Assembly: GCA_945874225.1 (NCBI GenBank)
Contig: CAMCFT010000007.1
Coordinates: 67,516 to 131,515, forward strand
DNA length: 64,000 nt
Direction: 5' to 3'
Source: Flavobacterium psychrophilum
GTDB lineage: Bacteria; Bacteroidota; Bacteroidia; Flavobacteriales; Flavobacteriaceae
Made by a program: the position numbers and the translations under genes
The notes under the pieces: generated by a model
Told to the model about the DNA's origin: nothing
What the model saw: only the letters and a program-made list of their open reading frames with translations
Databases searched by the model: none
Part shown: positions 1-7,824 of the stretch, one piece after another
Layout: the number at the start of each line of letters is the position of its first letter
Numbering within the stretch: the stretch's first letter is position 1

Positions 1-45
1 CGGGGTGCGTCTCTACAGGGTGCGTCTCTAAGGGGTGCGTCTCTA
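1..45. repeat. 15-bp tandem repeats inside yggS
   Basis: The unit GGGTGCGTCTCTA occurs at 3-15, 18-30 and 33-45, an exact 15-bp period with two variable bases between units. Read on the minus strand the units encode RDAP plus one variable residue, so they keep the yggS frame open. The array continues beyond the window or ends at its edge. Confidence 0.85.
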
Positions 46-584
46 TGTAATTGTAATTTATCAAAAATAGATTTCAAATGATTGAATTCTTTTCTAATTT
101 GTTCTTGATTTTCAGTAAAAGTTGCCATTCCCATTAACCCAACGATTCGAATGTTTTTCATTTCTTTAAATGCCGCTGAAGACAGAATCTCGTTGAGTTC
201 TTCTTCGTCGAGACCAAACTTAGTTTCTTCTTCGGCAATATGTATTTGCAATAAACAATCTATGATTCTATTATTCTTTTTTGCTTGTTTGTTGATTTCT
301 TCCAATAATTTTAAACTATCAACACCGTGAATTAAGCTCACAAATTGTGCCATAAATTTGACCTTATTCGTCTGAACGTGACCAATCATATGCCATTGAA
401 TGTCTTTTGGCATTTGTTCCCATTTCTCAGCCATTTCCTGGATTTTGTTTTCACCAAAAATGCGCTGACCAGCATCATAGGCTTCCATCAAATCAGAAAC
501 GGGTTTGGTTTTTGAAACGGCAACAAGCGTTACATTTTCAGGTAAAGTGGATTTTATGTTAAGGAGGTTCTGTTTTATTGACAT
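1..584 (-). CDS. YggS-family PLP homeostasis protein, 3' end cut by window edge
   Basis: This is a cytosolic pyridoxal-phosphate-binding protein of the YggS/PROSC family, which buffers PLP and amino/keto-acid pools and has no firmly established enzymatic reaction. The frame runs off the left edge with 194 codons present. From the ATG at 584 it begins MSIKQNLLNIK; the PLP-lysine motif VAVSKTKP places the lysine at residue 25, followed by FGENKIQEM and WHMIGHVQTNK, all typical of the family. It lies 21 bp downstream of the DUF1015 gene and is probably cotranscribed with it. Oddly, the last visible residues (HRDAPLRDAPCRDAP) come from three 15-bp tandem repeats, in frame, where relatives have a short surface loop before the final PLP phosphate-binding segment. 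That last segment lies outside the window, so I cannot tell whether the protein is intact. Confidence 0.9.
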   Translation of the reverse strand, partial: MSIKQNLLNIKSTLPENVTLVAVSKTKPVSDLMEAYDAGQRIFGENKIQEMAEKWEQMPKDIQWHMIGHVQTNKVKFMAQFVSLIHGVDSLKLLEEINKQAKKNNRIIDCLLQIHIAEEETKFGLDEEELNEILSSAAFKEMKNIRIVGLMGMATFTENQEQIRKEFNHLKSIFDKLQLHRDAPLRDAPCRDAP

Positions 585-605
585 TGTTTATTTTTATTAA
601 AAAAT

Positions 606-1826
606 CTAAAGTTCATAAATCACTAATCCATTTCTGAATTTTGGTTCTATATAAGTGCTTTTTGGCGGCATAATTAAGTTAGAATCTGCTAAATCTTTTA
701 TCTCATGGATGTTTGAAGGGAACATTAAAAAACCAACCTGAAACTCACCATCATCAATTCTTTGTTTTATTTCGGTGATTGCTTGCTTTCCAGAGATGTA
801 TTCAATACGCTCATCATTGCGAAGATCCTCGATATCTAGTATTGGTAAAAGTACATTTTTATATAGAATTTGTGTATCCAAACAATCTAAAGCATTTTTG
901 AAAGTAAAATTTTCTGTTTTTAATTCCAAACAGTAAAATTCAGTATCAAGATACATTCCGATTTGGTATTTTTGAGAAGGCTGAAATGGTTTTTGCTTCC
1001 AATTTTTCACAACGAAATTTTTATTTAACTCCTTTAAAAAATTTTCTTTCGACAGACCATTTAAATCTTTCACTAATCGATTGTATTCATATATTTTGAC
1101 GTTGTTTTCCGAAATCAAATAGCTTAAAATATAGTTTTTGGCAGTATTTTCCGCATTATCATTTTCTTCGGACAGTAATTTTATTGCTTCCGTTCGATGA
1201 TGACCATCAGCAATATAGAGATTTTCTGTTTTCTTGAAAATGTTTTGTATCCAATCAATTTCCAGAGCATCATCAATTTTCCACAAATAATGTGTTTCTT
1301 TTTTTGTGGTTGAAAACTCAAAATCAGCTAATTTTTGAGTACAATTGTTTAGCCAGTTTTCTATGGATTTGTTGGCCGGATAAGTCATTAAAACCGGCTC
1401 TGTGTTAAACTCTGAATACTTCATATATTCTTTGAGCAAACGAACTCTAAAAGCAATAATGCCTTCGTGTTTTTTGATGATATTATTGCGATAATCATCA
1501 ACGCTGGTTCCAACAATAATTCCGGTATAGGATTGCGTTTTGTTCACAATTTTATGAATGTAAATGGCAGGTTTTTTGTCTTTAACCAAAATAATTTCGT
1601 TCTTAAATTCCTGATATTTTTGAGATACCTGTTTGTACCTTTTTTCGAAAGAAACGCTTTCCTGATTGGTATATGCGGGTTTTAAAATATGTAAAAAGGA
1701 CAAAGGGTTGAAGTCTAATTGGGCAGCTAACTCTGCATTTACATATTCATCATAAGAACGGCACGTTACTAAACATACTTTATCACGAGTAGGTCTTACT
1801 GCTTTGAAAGGAACTATTTTGGCCAT
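606..1826 (-). CDS. DUF1015 family protein
   Basis: A 406-residue cytosolic protein of the DUF1015 family, for which I know no proven biochemical function. It starts MAKIVPFKAVRPTRDK, the usual opening of the family, and contains the signature IADGHHRTEA near residue 205, a conserved Asp-His-His-Arg cluster suggestive of a catalytic or metal-binding site. It has no signal peptide or membrane segment. Full length for the family. It lies 77 bp downstream of the 3-hydroxybutyryl-CoA dehydrogenase gene and 21 bp upstream of yggS on the same strand, which suggests one transcript. Elsewhere the family often sits near serine or small-molecule metabolism genes, but the context here does not identify a substrate. 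Confidence 0.85.
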   Translation of the reverse strand: MAKIVPFKAVRPTRDKVCLVTCRSYDEYVNAELAAQLDFNPLSFLHILKPAYTNQESVSFEKRYKQVSQKYQEFKNEIILVKDKKPAIYIHKIVNKTQSYTGIIVGTSVDDYRNNIIKKHEGIIAFRVRLLKEYMKYSEFNTEPVLMTYPANKSIENWLNNCTQKLADFEFSTTKKETHYLWKIDDALEIDWIQNIFKKTENLYIADGHHRTEAIKLLSEENDNAENTAKNYILSYLISENNVKIYEYNRLVKDLNGLSKENFLKELNKNFVVKNWKQKPFQPSQKYQIGMYLDTEFYCLELKTENFTFKNALDCLDTQILYKNVLLPILDIEDLRNDERIEYISGKQAITEIKQRIDDGEFQVGFLMFPSNIHEIKDLADSNLIMPPKSTYIEPKFRNGLVIYEL

Positions 1827-1903
1827 TTTATTAGTGTTTTTGTATTAATATCGAAATTCAGAAGTATAAGAAATAGTAACTCTTAAATTTCTACTTACCA
1901 AAA

Positions 1904-2791
1904 CTATATAAACTGTTTCGAAATTTTCTCTGCTTTTTTACTTTCGCTATAATCATAAAAACCTTCACCAGATTTCACGCCCAGTTTTCCGGCACGAACC
2001 ATATTTACTAATAATGGACAAGGAGCATATTTTGGATTTTTGAAACCTTCATACATCACATTTAAAATCGCCAAGCAAACGTCAAGCCCAATAAAATCAG
2101 CTAATTGCAAAGGTCCCATAGGATGTCCCATTCCAAGTTTCATTACGGTATCGACTTCATAAACGCCTGCTACTTTGTTGTATAATGTTTCGATGGCTTC
2201 GTTTATCATTGGCATCAAAATTCTGTTGGCAACAAAACCAGGATAATCATTCACTTCAACTGGAGTTTTGCCCAGTTTTTCAGATAAATCCATAATAATT
2301 TTTGACACTTCATCGCTTGTGTTGTAACCACGAATAATTTCGACCAATTTCATAATTGGTACCGGATTCATAAAGTGCATTCCGATAACGCGTTCCGGAT
2401 GAGTTACCACTGCGCCAATTTGTGTAATAGAAATTGAAGAAGTATTCGTTGCTAAAATAGTATTATGCGAACAAGCTTCATTCAATTGTTTGAAAATGTT
2501 AAGTTTCAATTCTACATTTTCGGTGGCAGCTTCAACAACCAAATCTACTCCAACAACACCATCTTTAATATCAGTATAAGTGATGATATTGCTAATGGTT
2601 TTGAATTTATCTTCTTCGGTGATGGTTCCTTTTGCAACCATTCTGTCCAAATTTGAGGCAATTGTAGCCATTCCTTTATCTAATGATTTTTCGGAAACAT
2701 CGATTAATTTTACGGCAAAACCACTTTGTGCAAAAGTATGCGCAATTCCGTTACCCATTGTTCCTGCTCCGATTACTGCTATTATTTTCAT
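1904..2791 (-). CDS. hbd: 3-hydroxybutyryl-CoA dehydrogenase
   Basis: NAD(P)-dependent dehydrogenase interconverting 3-hydroxyacyl-CoA (probably 3-hydroxybutyryl-CoA) and acetoacetyl-CoA. The 295 residues match the short stand-alone form. The Rossmann motif GAGTMGNGIA is at residues 7-16, the catalytic region MHFMNPVPIMKLVEII lies mid-protein, and the C-terminal helical domain carries the family block PGFVANRILMPMINEA and GMGHPMGPLQLADFIGLD. It is cytosolic. It follows the adenine methyltransferase gene with a 57-bp gap that contains a short CCCCC-GAA-GGGGG repeat, and precedes the DUF1015 gene. The same family serves butyrate metabolism and phenylacetate degradation (PaaH); the neighbours do not decide between them. 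Confidence 0.93.
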   Translation of the reverse strand: MKIIAVIGAGTMGNGIAHTFAQSGFAVKLIDVSEKSLDKGMATIASNLDRMVAKGTITEEDKFKTISNIITYTDIKDGVVGVDLVVEAATENVELKLNIFKQLNEACSHNTILATNTSSISITQIGAVVTHPERVIGMHFMNPVPIMKLVEIIRGYNTSDEVSKIIMDLSEKLGKTPVEVNDYPGFVANRILMPMINEAIETLYNKVAGVYEVDTVMKLGMGHPMGPLQLADFIGLDVCLAILNVMYEGFKNPKYAPCPLLVNMVRAGKLGVKSGEGFYDYSESKKAEKISKQFI

Positions 2792-2796
2792 ATTAA

Positions 2797-2819
2797 GCCC
2801 CCTAACCCCCGAAGGGGGA
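2797..2819. repeat. short intergenic hairpin repeat
   Basis: A C-rich tract ending in CCCCC-GAA-GGGGG (2806-2818) forms a 5-bp stem with a GAA loop between the methyltransferase and hbd genes. The same type of text (C-rich run, pyrimidine/purine hairpin) recurs at 6312-6345 and 29792-29906. Confidence 0.6.
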
Positions 2820-2848
2820 ATTCCTATTAGAGGTAAATAGGATTTTAA

Positions 2849-3847
2849 TTAATGTTTCTCTAAAATGTGCAAAAATTCAGTTGTACTGTTTGCTGTGTGA
2901 TTTCTATTTTCGGTTTTGTCGGCTTTAAAACGTTGGTAATTGGTGGTTGCCAAATCGTATTTTCCGTATTTAGACATAATGTTTCTAATTTCTTCTTCGG
3001 ACATTAAACCTTCATTGTTGTAACTCAAAAATGTGTATTTGAAATTAGCATTTTTCACCAAATCTTCAAAGGATTTTCTAACATTTATTTTACTGCAATA
3101 GTCCGAACGATTGTAATCTCTTAAGCCTGTTTTTCCTTTTGGAATAAAAGTATCGTATTTTGCTATAGTGTTTAATAAGTGATAATTAGAGCCATATTGT
3201 CTAGCATTATACGGTGGATCTAAATATAGAATATCACCTTCAATTTTCTTTATTAAAAGATTGCTGTCTTCATTATACACTTTGTGTTCATTGTCGTTTA
3301 TGGAGAAAATTGCGGGTTCCAAAACAAGATTTTTTTGAGCTGATTTCTTGATATTTTTTAAATAAGCACCATAAACCGAAGCGGTATTTGCCACTTTATC
3401 AGCGCTCTCTAATAAAGAAGCCAAAAGGAAATAATAGGTTTTTGAATTTATAATTTTTTCCCTTTTCCAACTTTCTATTTGTTGCCGAATAGCATCTATT
3501 TTTTTTCCGTTTTCTTCAGAGAAATAGAGTCTTTCCTTAGTTCCGTTTTCGGAATATTCATTGAATATGAAGCCTTCAATTCCGTTGAGTGAATTTAGTT
3601 TTTCAATAGTTGAATGAAAATCTAACGCTTCGTGATTCTCAATGTAATTTTTGTTCAAAACATAGCTGTAATATTCTAAATCATTGCTGATAACTTTTTT
3701 TACATTGGGTTTAAAAGTTCTTCCCACAATTCCGGTTCCGGCAAATAAATCGCAAAATGTTTTTTGAGACAAATCATCTCCAACTACTGAATTTACAGCT
3801 ATTTGAATAAAGGATGACAATTTTTGTTTGGAGCCTATGTAGTTCAT
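2849..3847 (-). CDS. D12-class adenine-specific DNA methyltransferase
   Basis: Predicted N6-adenine DNA methyltransferase of the D12 class (alpha order). The 332 residues start with MNYIGSKQKL. The AdoMet-binding motif is FAGTG (35-39), followed by the acidic SNDLEYY, and the catalytic motif DPPY is at 210-213 within DPPYNARQYGSNYH. The insert between them with KVANTASVYGAYLK is typical of type II modification enzymes rather than Dam. The gene starts 6 bp after the stop of the putative endonuclease gene, so the two are almost surely cotranscribed and form a restriction-modification pair. The recognition sequence cannot be read from the protein. The pair sits between genes of general metabolism, which suggests acquisition by transfer. 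Confidence 0.9.
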   Translation of the reverse strand: MNYIGSKQKLSSFIQIAVNSVVGDDLSQKTFCDLFAGTGIVGRTFKPNVKKVISNDLEYYSYVLNKNYIENHEALDFHSTIEKLNSLNGIEGFIFNEYSENGTKERLYFSEENGKKIDAIRQQIESWKREKIINSKTYYFLLASLLESADKVANTASVYGAYLKNIKKSAQKNLVLEPAIFSINDNEHKVYNEDSNLLIKKIEGDILYLDPPYNARQYGSNYHLLNTIAKYDTFIPKGKTGLRDYNRSDYCSKINVRKSFEDLVKNANFKYTFLSYNNEGLMSEEEIRNIMSKYGKYDLATTNYQRFKADKTENRNHTANSTTEFLHILEKH

Positions 3848-3853
3848 AAAGTA

Positions 3854-4465
3854 TTAATTTTCAACCCAAATAAGGTCGGATAAAATGGCGTTATTTTCAA
3901 TATTTAGTTTGAATAAATTATCGGAATTGAAATTCTCGACATAACTATCAATTTCAGTTTTTAACAATTTAATTTCGGATTTTAGTTTCCAATGTTCCTT
4001 GTTTTTTTCAACCAAAACGATGAACAATCTGTTTTTTAAATGCTTTCTGCCTTCCTGACTTTGGTTTAAATAAAGCCATTGAATTAATTCGTCAGGATTA
4101 TTTTTTGCATAAGTTACCGTATGATTAAAGCCATTGGGGAAAACGGTTGTTTTATGGTCGAAACTAGTTGTATTTATAGTAAAATCAATTAATTTGTCGA
4201 ATTTATTTTTGTTAGGCATTACTTTTTCGTGCAAAGAAAATAGATTTTCAACCGCTTCGGCAGACCAAAAATTATACCATCTATTCAAAGCGTAATCACG
4301 AACTTTTTCATCAAAATCAACTGTTTTTTCTAATAATTTTTTAAAAGTATAAGTCGAATAAATAAAACTTGTTTTTGCATCCCAATCGTCAGACTGTTTT
4401 CGTCCCCATTTGTAAGGATAAAGTAATCGTTTTTTTAATTCATTTTCAACTCGCACTAAATCCAT
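3854..4465 (-). CDS. putative type II restriction endonuclease
   Basis: A 203-residue protein I do not recognise from sequence alone. It is soluble, with no signal peptide, rich in Lys and Asn, and ends in a predicted helical region. The block KLIDFTINTTSFDHKTT (91-107) has the spacing of a PD-(D/E)xK nuclease core (D94, then D103-H-K105), and the HLKNRLFIVLV strand (142-152) would fit the conserved strand after it. The assignment rests mainly on context: it is directly upstream of, and 6 bp from, a type II adenine methyltransferase, the usual place for the cognate endonuclease. It could instead be a non-nuclease accessory protein. The start at 4465 is the only good one. Confidence 0.55.
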   Translation of the reverse strand: MDLVRVENELKKRLLYPYKWGRKQSDDWDAKTSFIYSTYTFKKLLEKTVDFDEKVRDYALNRWYNFWSAEAVENLFSLHEKVMPNKNKFDKLIDFTINTTSFDHKTTVFPNGFNHTVTYAKNNPDELIQWLYLNQSQEGRKHLKNRLFIVLVEKNKEHWKLKSEIKLLKTEIDSYVENFNSDNLFKLNIENNAILSDLIWVEN

Positions 4466-4557
4466 AACTCAATATCTGCTTTTAAATTTAAATTATATTC
4501 GTACTTGAAAAAATAAAAAAGTTAAATAGACATCGGTTAAACCTTATACAAATTTGA

Positions 4558-5523
4558 TTACTTCTTAAAACAATCAATAATTTGGTAAGCCACACGCAAT
4601 GCTTCTGTTGCTTGTTCCAATGTAACCACTGGAGAAGTGTTGTTGTTAATAGCATCTGCAAAAGATTCCAACTCATCTAGAATAGCATTGTTTTGCTCCA
4701 CATCAGGATTTGAAAAGTAGATTTGTTTTTTTACGCCTTCAGCATTTTGTAATATAATATCAAAATCTCCTGGAATTTCGGGAGCATCTTTCATTTTTAC
4801 GACTTCACATTTTTTCTCTAAGAAATCGACAGAAATGTATGCATCTTTTTGGAAAAAGCGTGATTTACGCATATTTTTTAGGGAAATTCGGCTGGCAGTT
4901 AAATTAGCTACGCATCCATTTTCGAACTCAATTCGAGCATTGGCAATGTCTGGAGTGTCACTGATAACTGAGACTCCACTGGCGTGAATTTCTTTAACTT
5001 TCGAATTGACCACGCTCAAAATCGCATCAATATCGTGAATCATTAAGTCAAGAACCACGGGAACATCTGTACCACGAGGATTGAATTCTGCCAAGCGATG
5101 CGTTTCAATAAACATAGGGTTTTTAATCATATCTTTTGTCGCTTTGAATGCAGGATTAAACCTTTCGACGTGCCCCACTTGCCCTTTCACATTATATTCT
5201 TTTGCTAAAGCGATAATCTCTTCGGCTTCATCAACGGTATTTGAAATAGGTTTTTCAATAAAAACATGTTTGCCGGATTTGATCGAAACTTTGGCACATT
5301 TATAATGCGAAAGCGTTGGCGTTACAATGTCAATCACATCAACGGCGTGGATTAAAGTAGCTATTGTAGAGAATTTTTTATAGCCAAATTCATTGGCGAC
5401 TTTATCGGCGTTTTCTTGATTTTCATCATAAAAACCAACTAATTCGTATTTTTCGGATTGTTGTAATAATCGTAAATGTATTTTTCCGAGATGTCCAGCA
5501 CCTAAAACGCCTACTTTTAACAT
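4558..5523 (-). CDS. Gfo/Idh/MocA family oxidoreductase
   Basis: NAD(P)-dependent sugar or polyol oxidoreductase of the Gfo/Idh/MocA family. The Rossmann motif GVLGAGHLGKIHL is at the N-terminus, the EKPIS motif is about residue 95, and a C-terminal alpha/beta domain follows. I choose the ATG at 5523 (MLKVGVLGAG) rather than one nine codons upstream, because it puts the glycine motif at the usual distance from the N-terminus. The enzyme is cytosolic and about 321 residues long, normal for the family. The substrate is not predictable. The gene is the first of a run on the minus strand, 92 bp ahead of the putative endonuclease gene. Confidence 0.88.
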   Translation of the reverse strand: MLKVGVLGAGHLGKIHLRLLQQSEKYELVGFYDENQENADKVANEFGYKKFSTIATLIHAVDVIDIVTPTLSHYKCAKVSIKSGKHVFIEKPISNTVDEAEEIIALAKEYNVKGQVGHVERFNPAFKATKDMIKNPMFIETHRLAEFNPRGTDVPVVLDLMIHDIDAILSVVNSKVKEIHASGVSVISDTPDIANARIEFENGCVANLTASRISLKNMRKSRFFQKDAYISVDFLEKKCEVVKMKDAPEIPGDFDIILQNAEGVKKQIYFSNPDVEQNNAILDELESFADAINNNTSPVVTLEQATEALRVAYQIIDCFKK

Positions 5524-5667
5524 ATAAATGATTTTTAACAAAAATAGCAATTAAATAACAATTGATAATTTATAATTGATAATTATTTATGAATTTAAAA
5601 ATTTAAAATACAATATTTGAAATAGCAATTACTTTCTTATTTTTACCAAAATAAATCAACCAAAATT

Positions 5668-6309
5668 TTGAAAGATACTGCCAAACATCAAGGACTTCGT
5701 AATCAATTAGTAACCCTTTTGAAAGAAAAGGGAATTACCGACAAAAGTGTTTTGGAGGCCATCAAAAAAATTCCAAGGCATCTTTTTTTGAATTCCAGTT
5801 TTGCCGATTATGCTTATCAAGACAAAGCTTTTCCTATTGGTGCCGGACAAACCATTTCGCAACCTTATACAGTAGCTTTTCAAAGTCAATTATTAGAAGT
5901 AAAAAAAGATCATAAAATTCTCGAAATTGGAACCGGTTCGGGTTATCAAACAGCTGTTTTGTGTTTGATGGGAGCGAAGGTTTATAGTGTCGAAAGGCAG
6001 AATGAATTGTTCAAACAAACATCGGTTTTATTGCCAAAATTAGGCATTAGACCCAAACATCTTTCTTTTGGCGACGGATATAAAGGATTGCCAAATCACG
6101 CTCCATTTGACAGTATTATTGTTACGGCTGGTGCGCCAGTAATTCCGCAAGCATTAATGGCACAACTAAAAATAGGAGGTAGGTTAGTTATTCCACTTGG
6201 AGAAGAAAACCAAGTTATGACCTTGTTAATCAGGAAGAATGAAACTCAATTTGAGAAACACGAATTTGGAGATTTTAAATTTGTGCCTTTATTGGAAAAT
6301 AAAAATTAA
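5668..6309 (+). CDS. pcm: protein-L-isoaspartate O-methyltransferase (TTG start)
   Basis: Repairs damaged proteins by methylating L-isoaspartyl residues with AdoMet. The 213 residues contain the AdoMet motif ILEIGTGSGYQTAVL near residue 90 and the family blocks ISQPYTVAFQSQLL upstream and VTAGAPVIPQAL downstream. The start is TTG at 5668 (MKDTAKHQGLRNQL). No in-frame ATG occurs before the AdoMet motif, so an ATG start would destroy the protein. It is transcribed divergently from the Gfo/Idh gene, with a 144-bp gap between them. Cytosolic and full length. Confidence 0.92.
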   Translation: MKDTAKHQGLRNQLVTLLKEKGITDKSVLEAIKKIPRHLFLNSSFADYAYQDKAFPIGAGQTISQPYTVAFQSQLLEVKKDHKILEIGTGSGYQTAVLCLMGAKVYSVERQNELFKQTSVLLPKLGIRPKHLSFGDGYKGLPNHAPFDSIIVTAGAPVIPQALMAQLKIGGRLVIPLGEENQVMTLLIRKNETQFEKHEFGDFKFVPLLENKN

Positions 6310-6311
6310 AT

Positions 6312-6345
6312 CCCATCCCCAACCCTTCCCAAAGGGAAGGGAGCT
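6312..6345. repeat. intergenic hairpin repeat after pcm
   Basis: CCCTTCCC-AAA-GGGAAGGG (6323-6341) is a perfect 8-bp stem with an AAA loop, preceded by a C-rich run. It sits right after the pcm stop and may also act as a weak terminator. It belongs to the same type as 29792-29906. Confidence 0.6.
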
Positions 6346-6380
6346 GAAAATGGATTTTGGTTCTACAATAGTATCTTAAA

Positions 6381-6442
6381 AATCAGTTTTTATCCGCATT
6401 TTGCTTTAGCAATCCGTTTTACCTGCCTGTCGGCAGACAGGT
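6381..6442. repeat. degenerate repeat plus palindrome
   Basis: 6381-6420 is a copy of the family that reads roughly cggatt, small hairpin, cggat (here with the hairpin TTTGCTTTAGCAA). It abuts a separate inverted repeat, CCTGTC-GGCA-GACAGG, within 6421-6442. Both lie in the gap between the convergent pcm and Fic genes. Confidence 0.55.
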
Positions 6443-6466
6443 CTGTGTACTATTTTACACAAAAAA

Positions 6467-7516
6467 TTATTGACCAATAATATCAAGATAGCGCTCTAAA
6501 CTTTCTTTTTCGATTTGAGCAACAAATAGGAGAAAATCTTCTTTGTTGTTTTTTGTTTGAGCAATTTCTAATGAATTGTAATATTGCATTCTACTGTCAT
6601 AATCGCCTTTTATGTTTGCAATTACATAGCCGTTTTGCAAAAGGATAAGATTCATTACCAAACGTGAAGTTCTTCCGTTTCCATCTATAAAAGGATGGAT
6701 GGTAACTAAACGCTCATGAAGCTCTGCTGCCAATACTATTGGATGTAAAACGTTTTTATTGGTTTCATACCAAATAAAGAAGTCTTCCATTTCCTTGGTA
6801 ACTAAGAATGGTTGAGGCGGCATAAACGAACTTCCTTTTATCATTACTTGTACACGGCGATAACGACCTGCATCTTCTGGATTTATACCACGCAAAATCA
6901 AGTTGTGAATAGACAAAACTTCTCGCTCGTTTAAGGAGGTGTTTTTCTCCATTAAATGCTTGATGTATGCAATAGCTTCCTGATGGTTTATAGCTTCAAG
7001 GTGTTCCCGCATACTTTTTCCAGAAATAGTCAAACCTTCGTTGATTACTAGATCAGTTTCTCGAAGTGTAAGCGTGTTTCCTTCAATTCTATTGCTTTCA
7101 AAAGTATATTCTAGTTCTAATGCTTGAGCAATTCTATAACTATCAAATTGTCTAAACTGGTCTAGTTTTGACTTCAAAACATCTATTTCGTCAAGAATGG
7201 AGAGTAAGTTTTTAGATAGCGATTTTTTTATGGCAACATAGTTGTTTTCAACCTCTTCACGAACCAAATTCATTGCTTTTAGTGCAAATTCATCCTGACC
7301 TATTTCATAAAGAATTTTTTCTTTTAGCCAAGCAACCATCAGTGTCTCAAAATCTATTCCTAACAAGGAAGCTAATTTAACAACTTGATCTTTGGTTGGT
7401 TTTCTGGATCCATTTTCGAATTTGCTTATCAAGGCTTGATCGATTCCTAAAAGTTGAGCCACTTCTCTCGTCCTTAATCCTTTTTGTTCTCTTGCATTTT
7501 TGAGTAGTGTTTTCAT
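6467..7516 (-). CDS. Fic family protein with N-terminal XRE helix-turn-helix
   Basis: A predicted Fic enzyme, which would transfer AMP (or another nucleotide moiety) to a protein hydroxyl. The 349 residues begin with an XRE-type helix-turn-helix (about 5-60, REVAQLLGIDQALISKFENG). A linker helix leads to the inhibitory motif SNRIEGN (141-147), matching [S/T]xxxE[G/N], then the Fic core with active site HPFIDGNGR (274-282, catalytic His274). This is the class with the inhibitory helix N-terminal to the Fic domain, so the protein should be autoinhibited. No small antitoxin gene is adjacent, in agreement with internal inhibition. The HTH suggests it may bind its own promoter. Targets are unknown. 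It is surrounded by repeats on both sides. Confidence 0.9.
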   Translation of the reverse strand: MKTLLKNAREQKGLRTREVAQLLGIDQALISKFENGSRKPTKDQVVKLASLLGIDFETLMVAWLKEKILYEIGQDEFALKAMNLVREEVENNYVAIKKSLSKNLLSILDEIDVLKSKLDQFRQFDSYRIAQALELEYTFESNRIEGNTLTLRETDLVINEGLTISGKSMREHLEAINHQEAIAYIKHLMEKNTSLNEREVLSIHNLILRGINPEDAGRYRRVQVMIKGSSFMPPQPFLVTKEMEDFFIWYETNKNVLHPIVLAAELHERLVTIHPFIDGNGRTSRLVMNLILLQNGYVIANIKGDYDSRMQYYNSLEIAQTKNNKEDFLLFVAQIEKESLERYLDIIGQ

Positions 7517-7604
7517 TTTTTATGTATTTATATTGTCTTGACAAATTTAGTCATAATATTTAAATAAAAAAAATAACACTTAAAATTTTAAGCATTTTTT
7601 TTAT

Positions 7605-7816
7605 CATTGTTGTCCGATTTAAATTTCAAAAAAGCTAATTACTCTAACCTATATAGTCCCTATGGGACATTTGAGCTAGATTAGCTTGATTTTTATTCTA
7701 CCAACATTTAGCTCCTAACGGAGCATACCTCGTAGAGGTTAAACATTAGTAGCAAGATCGTTATAAATTGCAAATTTGTCCCATAGGGACTATACTTATT
7801 TTATTGGACATCAATT
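7605..7816. mobile_element. MITE-like element, older copy
   Basis: About 212 bp that align, in reverse orientation, with 56966-57179 along their whole length with scattered substitutions. The left end CATTGTTGTCCGAT is intact; the right end ATTGGACATCAAT is a decayed form of the inverted repeat. Inside are four short hairpins: GTCCC/GGGAC twice, GCTCC-TAAC-GGAGC, and CCTC-GTA-GAGG. There is no reading frame and no visible target duplication. It fills almost all of the 308-bp gap between the Fic and smpB genes. Confidence 0.8.
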
Positions 7817-7824
7817 TCTTAATT

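Noticed and set aside
1..45. CRISPR-like array at the left edge
   Set aside because: The units repeat with a 15-bp period and only two bases between them, so there are no spacers, and they lie in the yggS frame.
4488..4676. Open frame of 62 codons on the minus strand
   Set aside because: Overlaps the 3' end of the Gfo/Idh gene in another frame; no support.
6467..7516. Fic/antitoxin pair
   Set aside because: No small antitoxin frame is found on either side; the inhibitory motif is inside the same protein.
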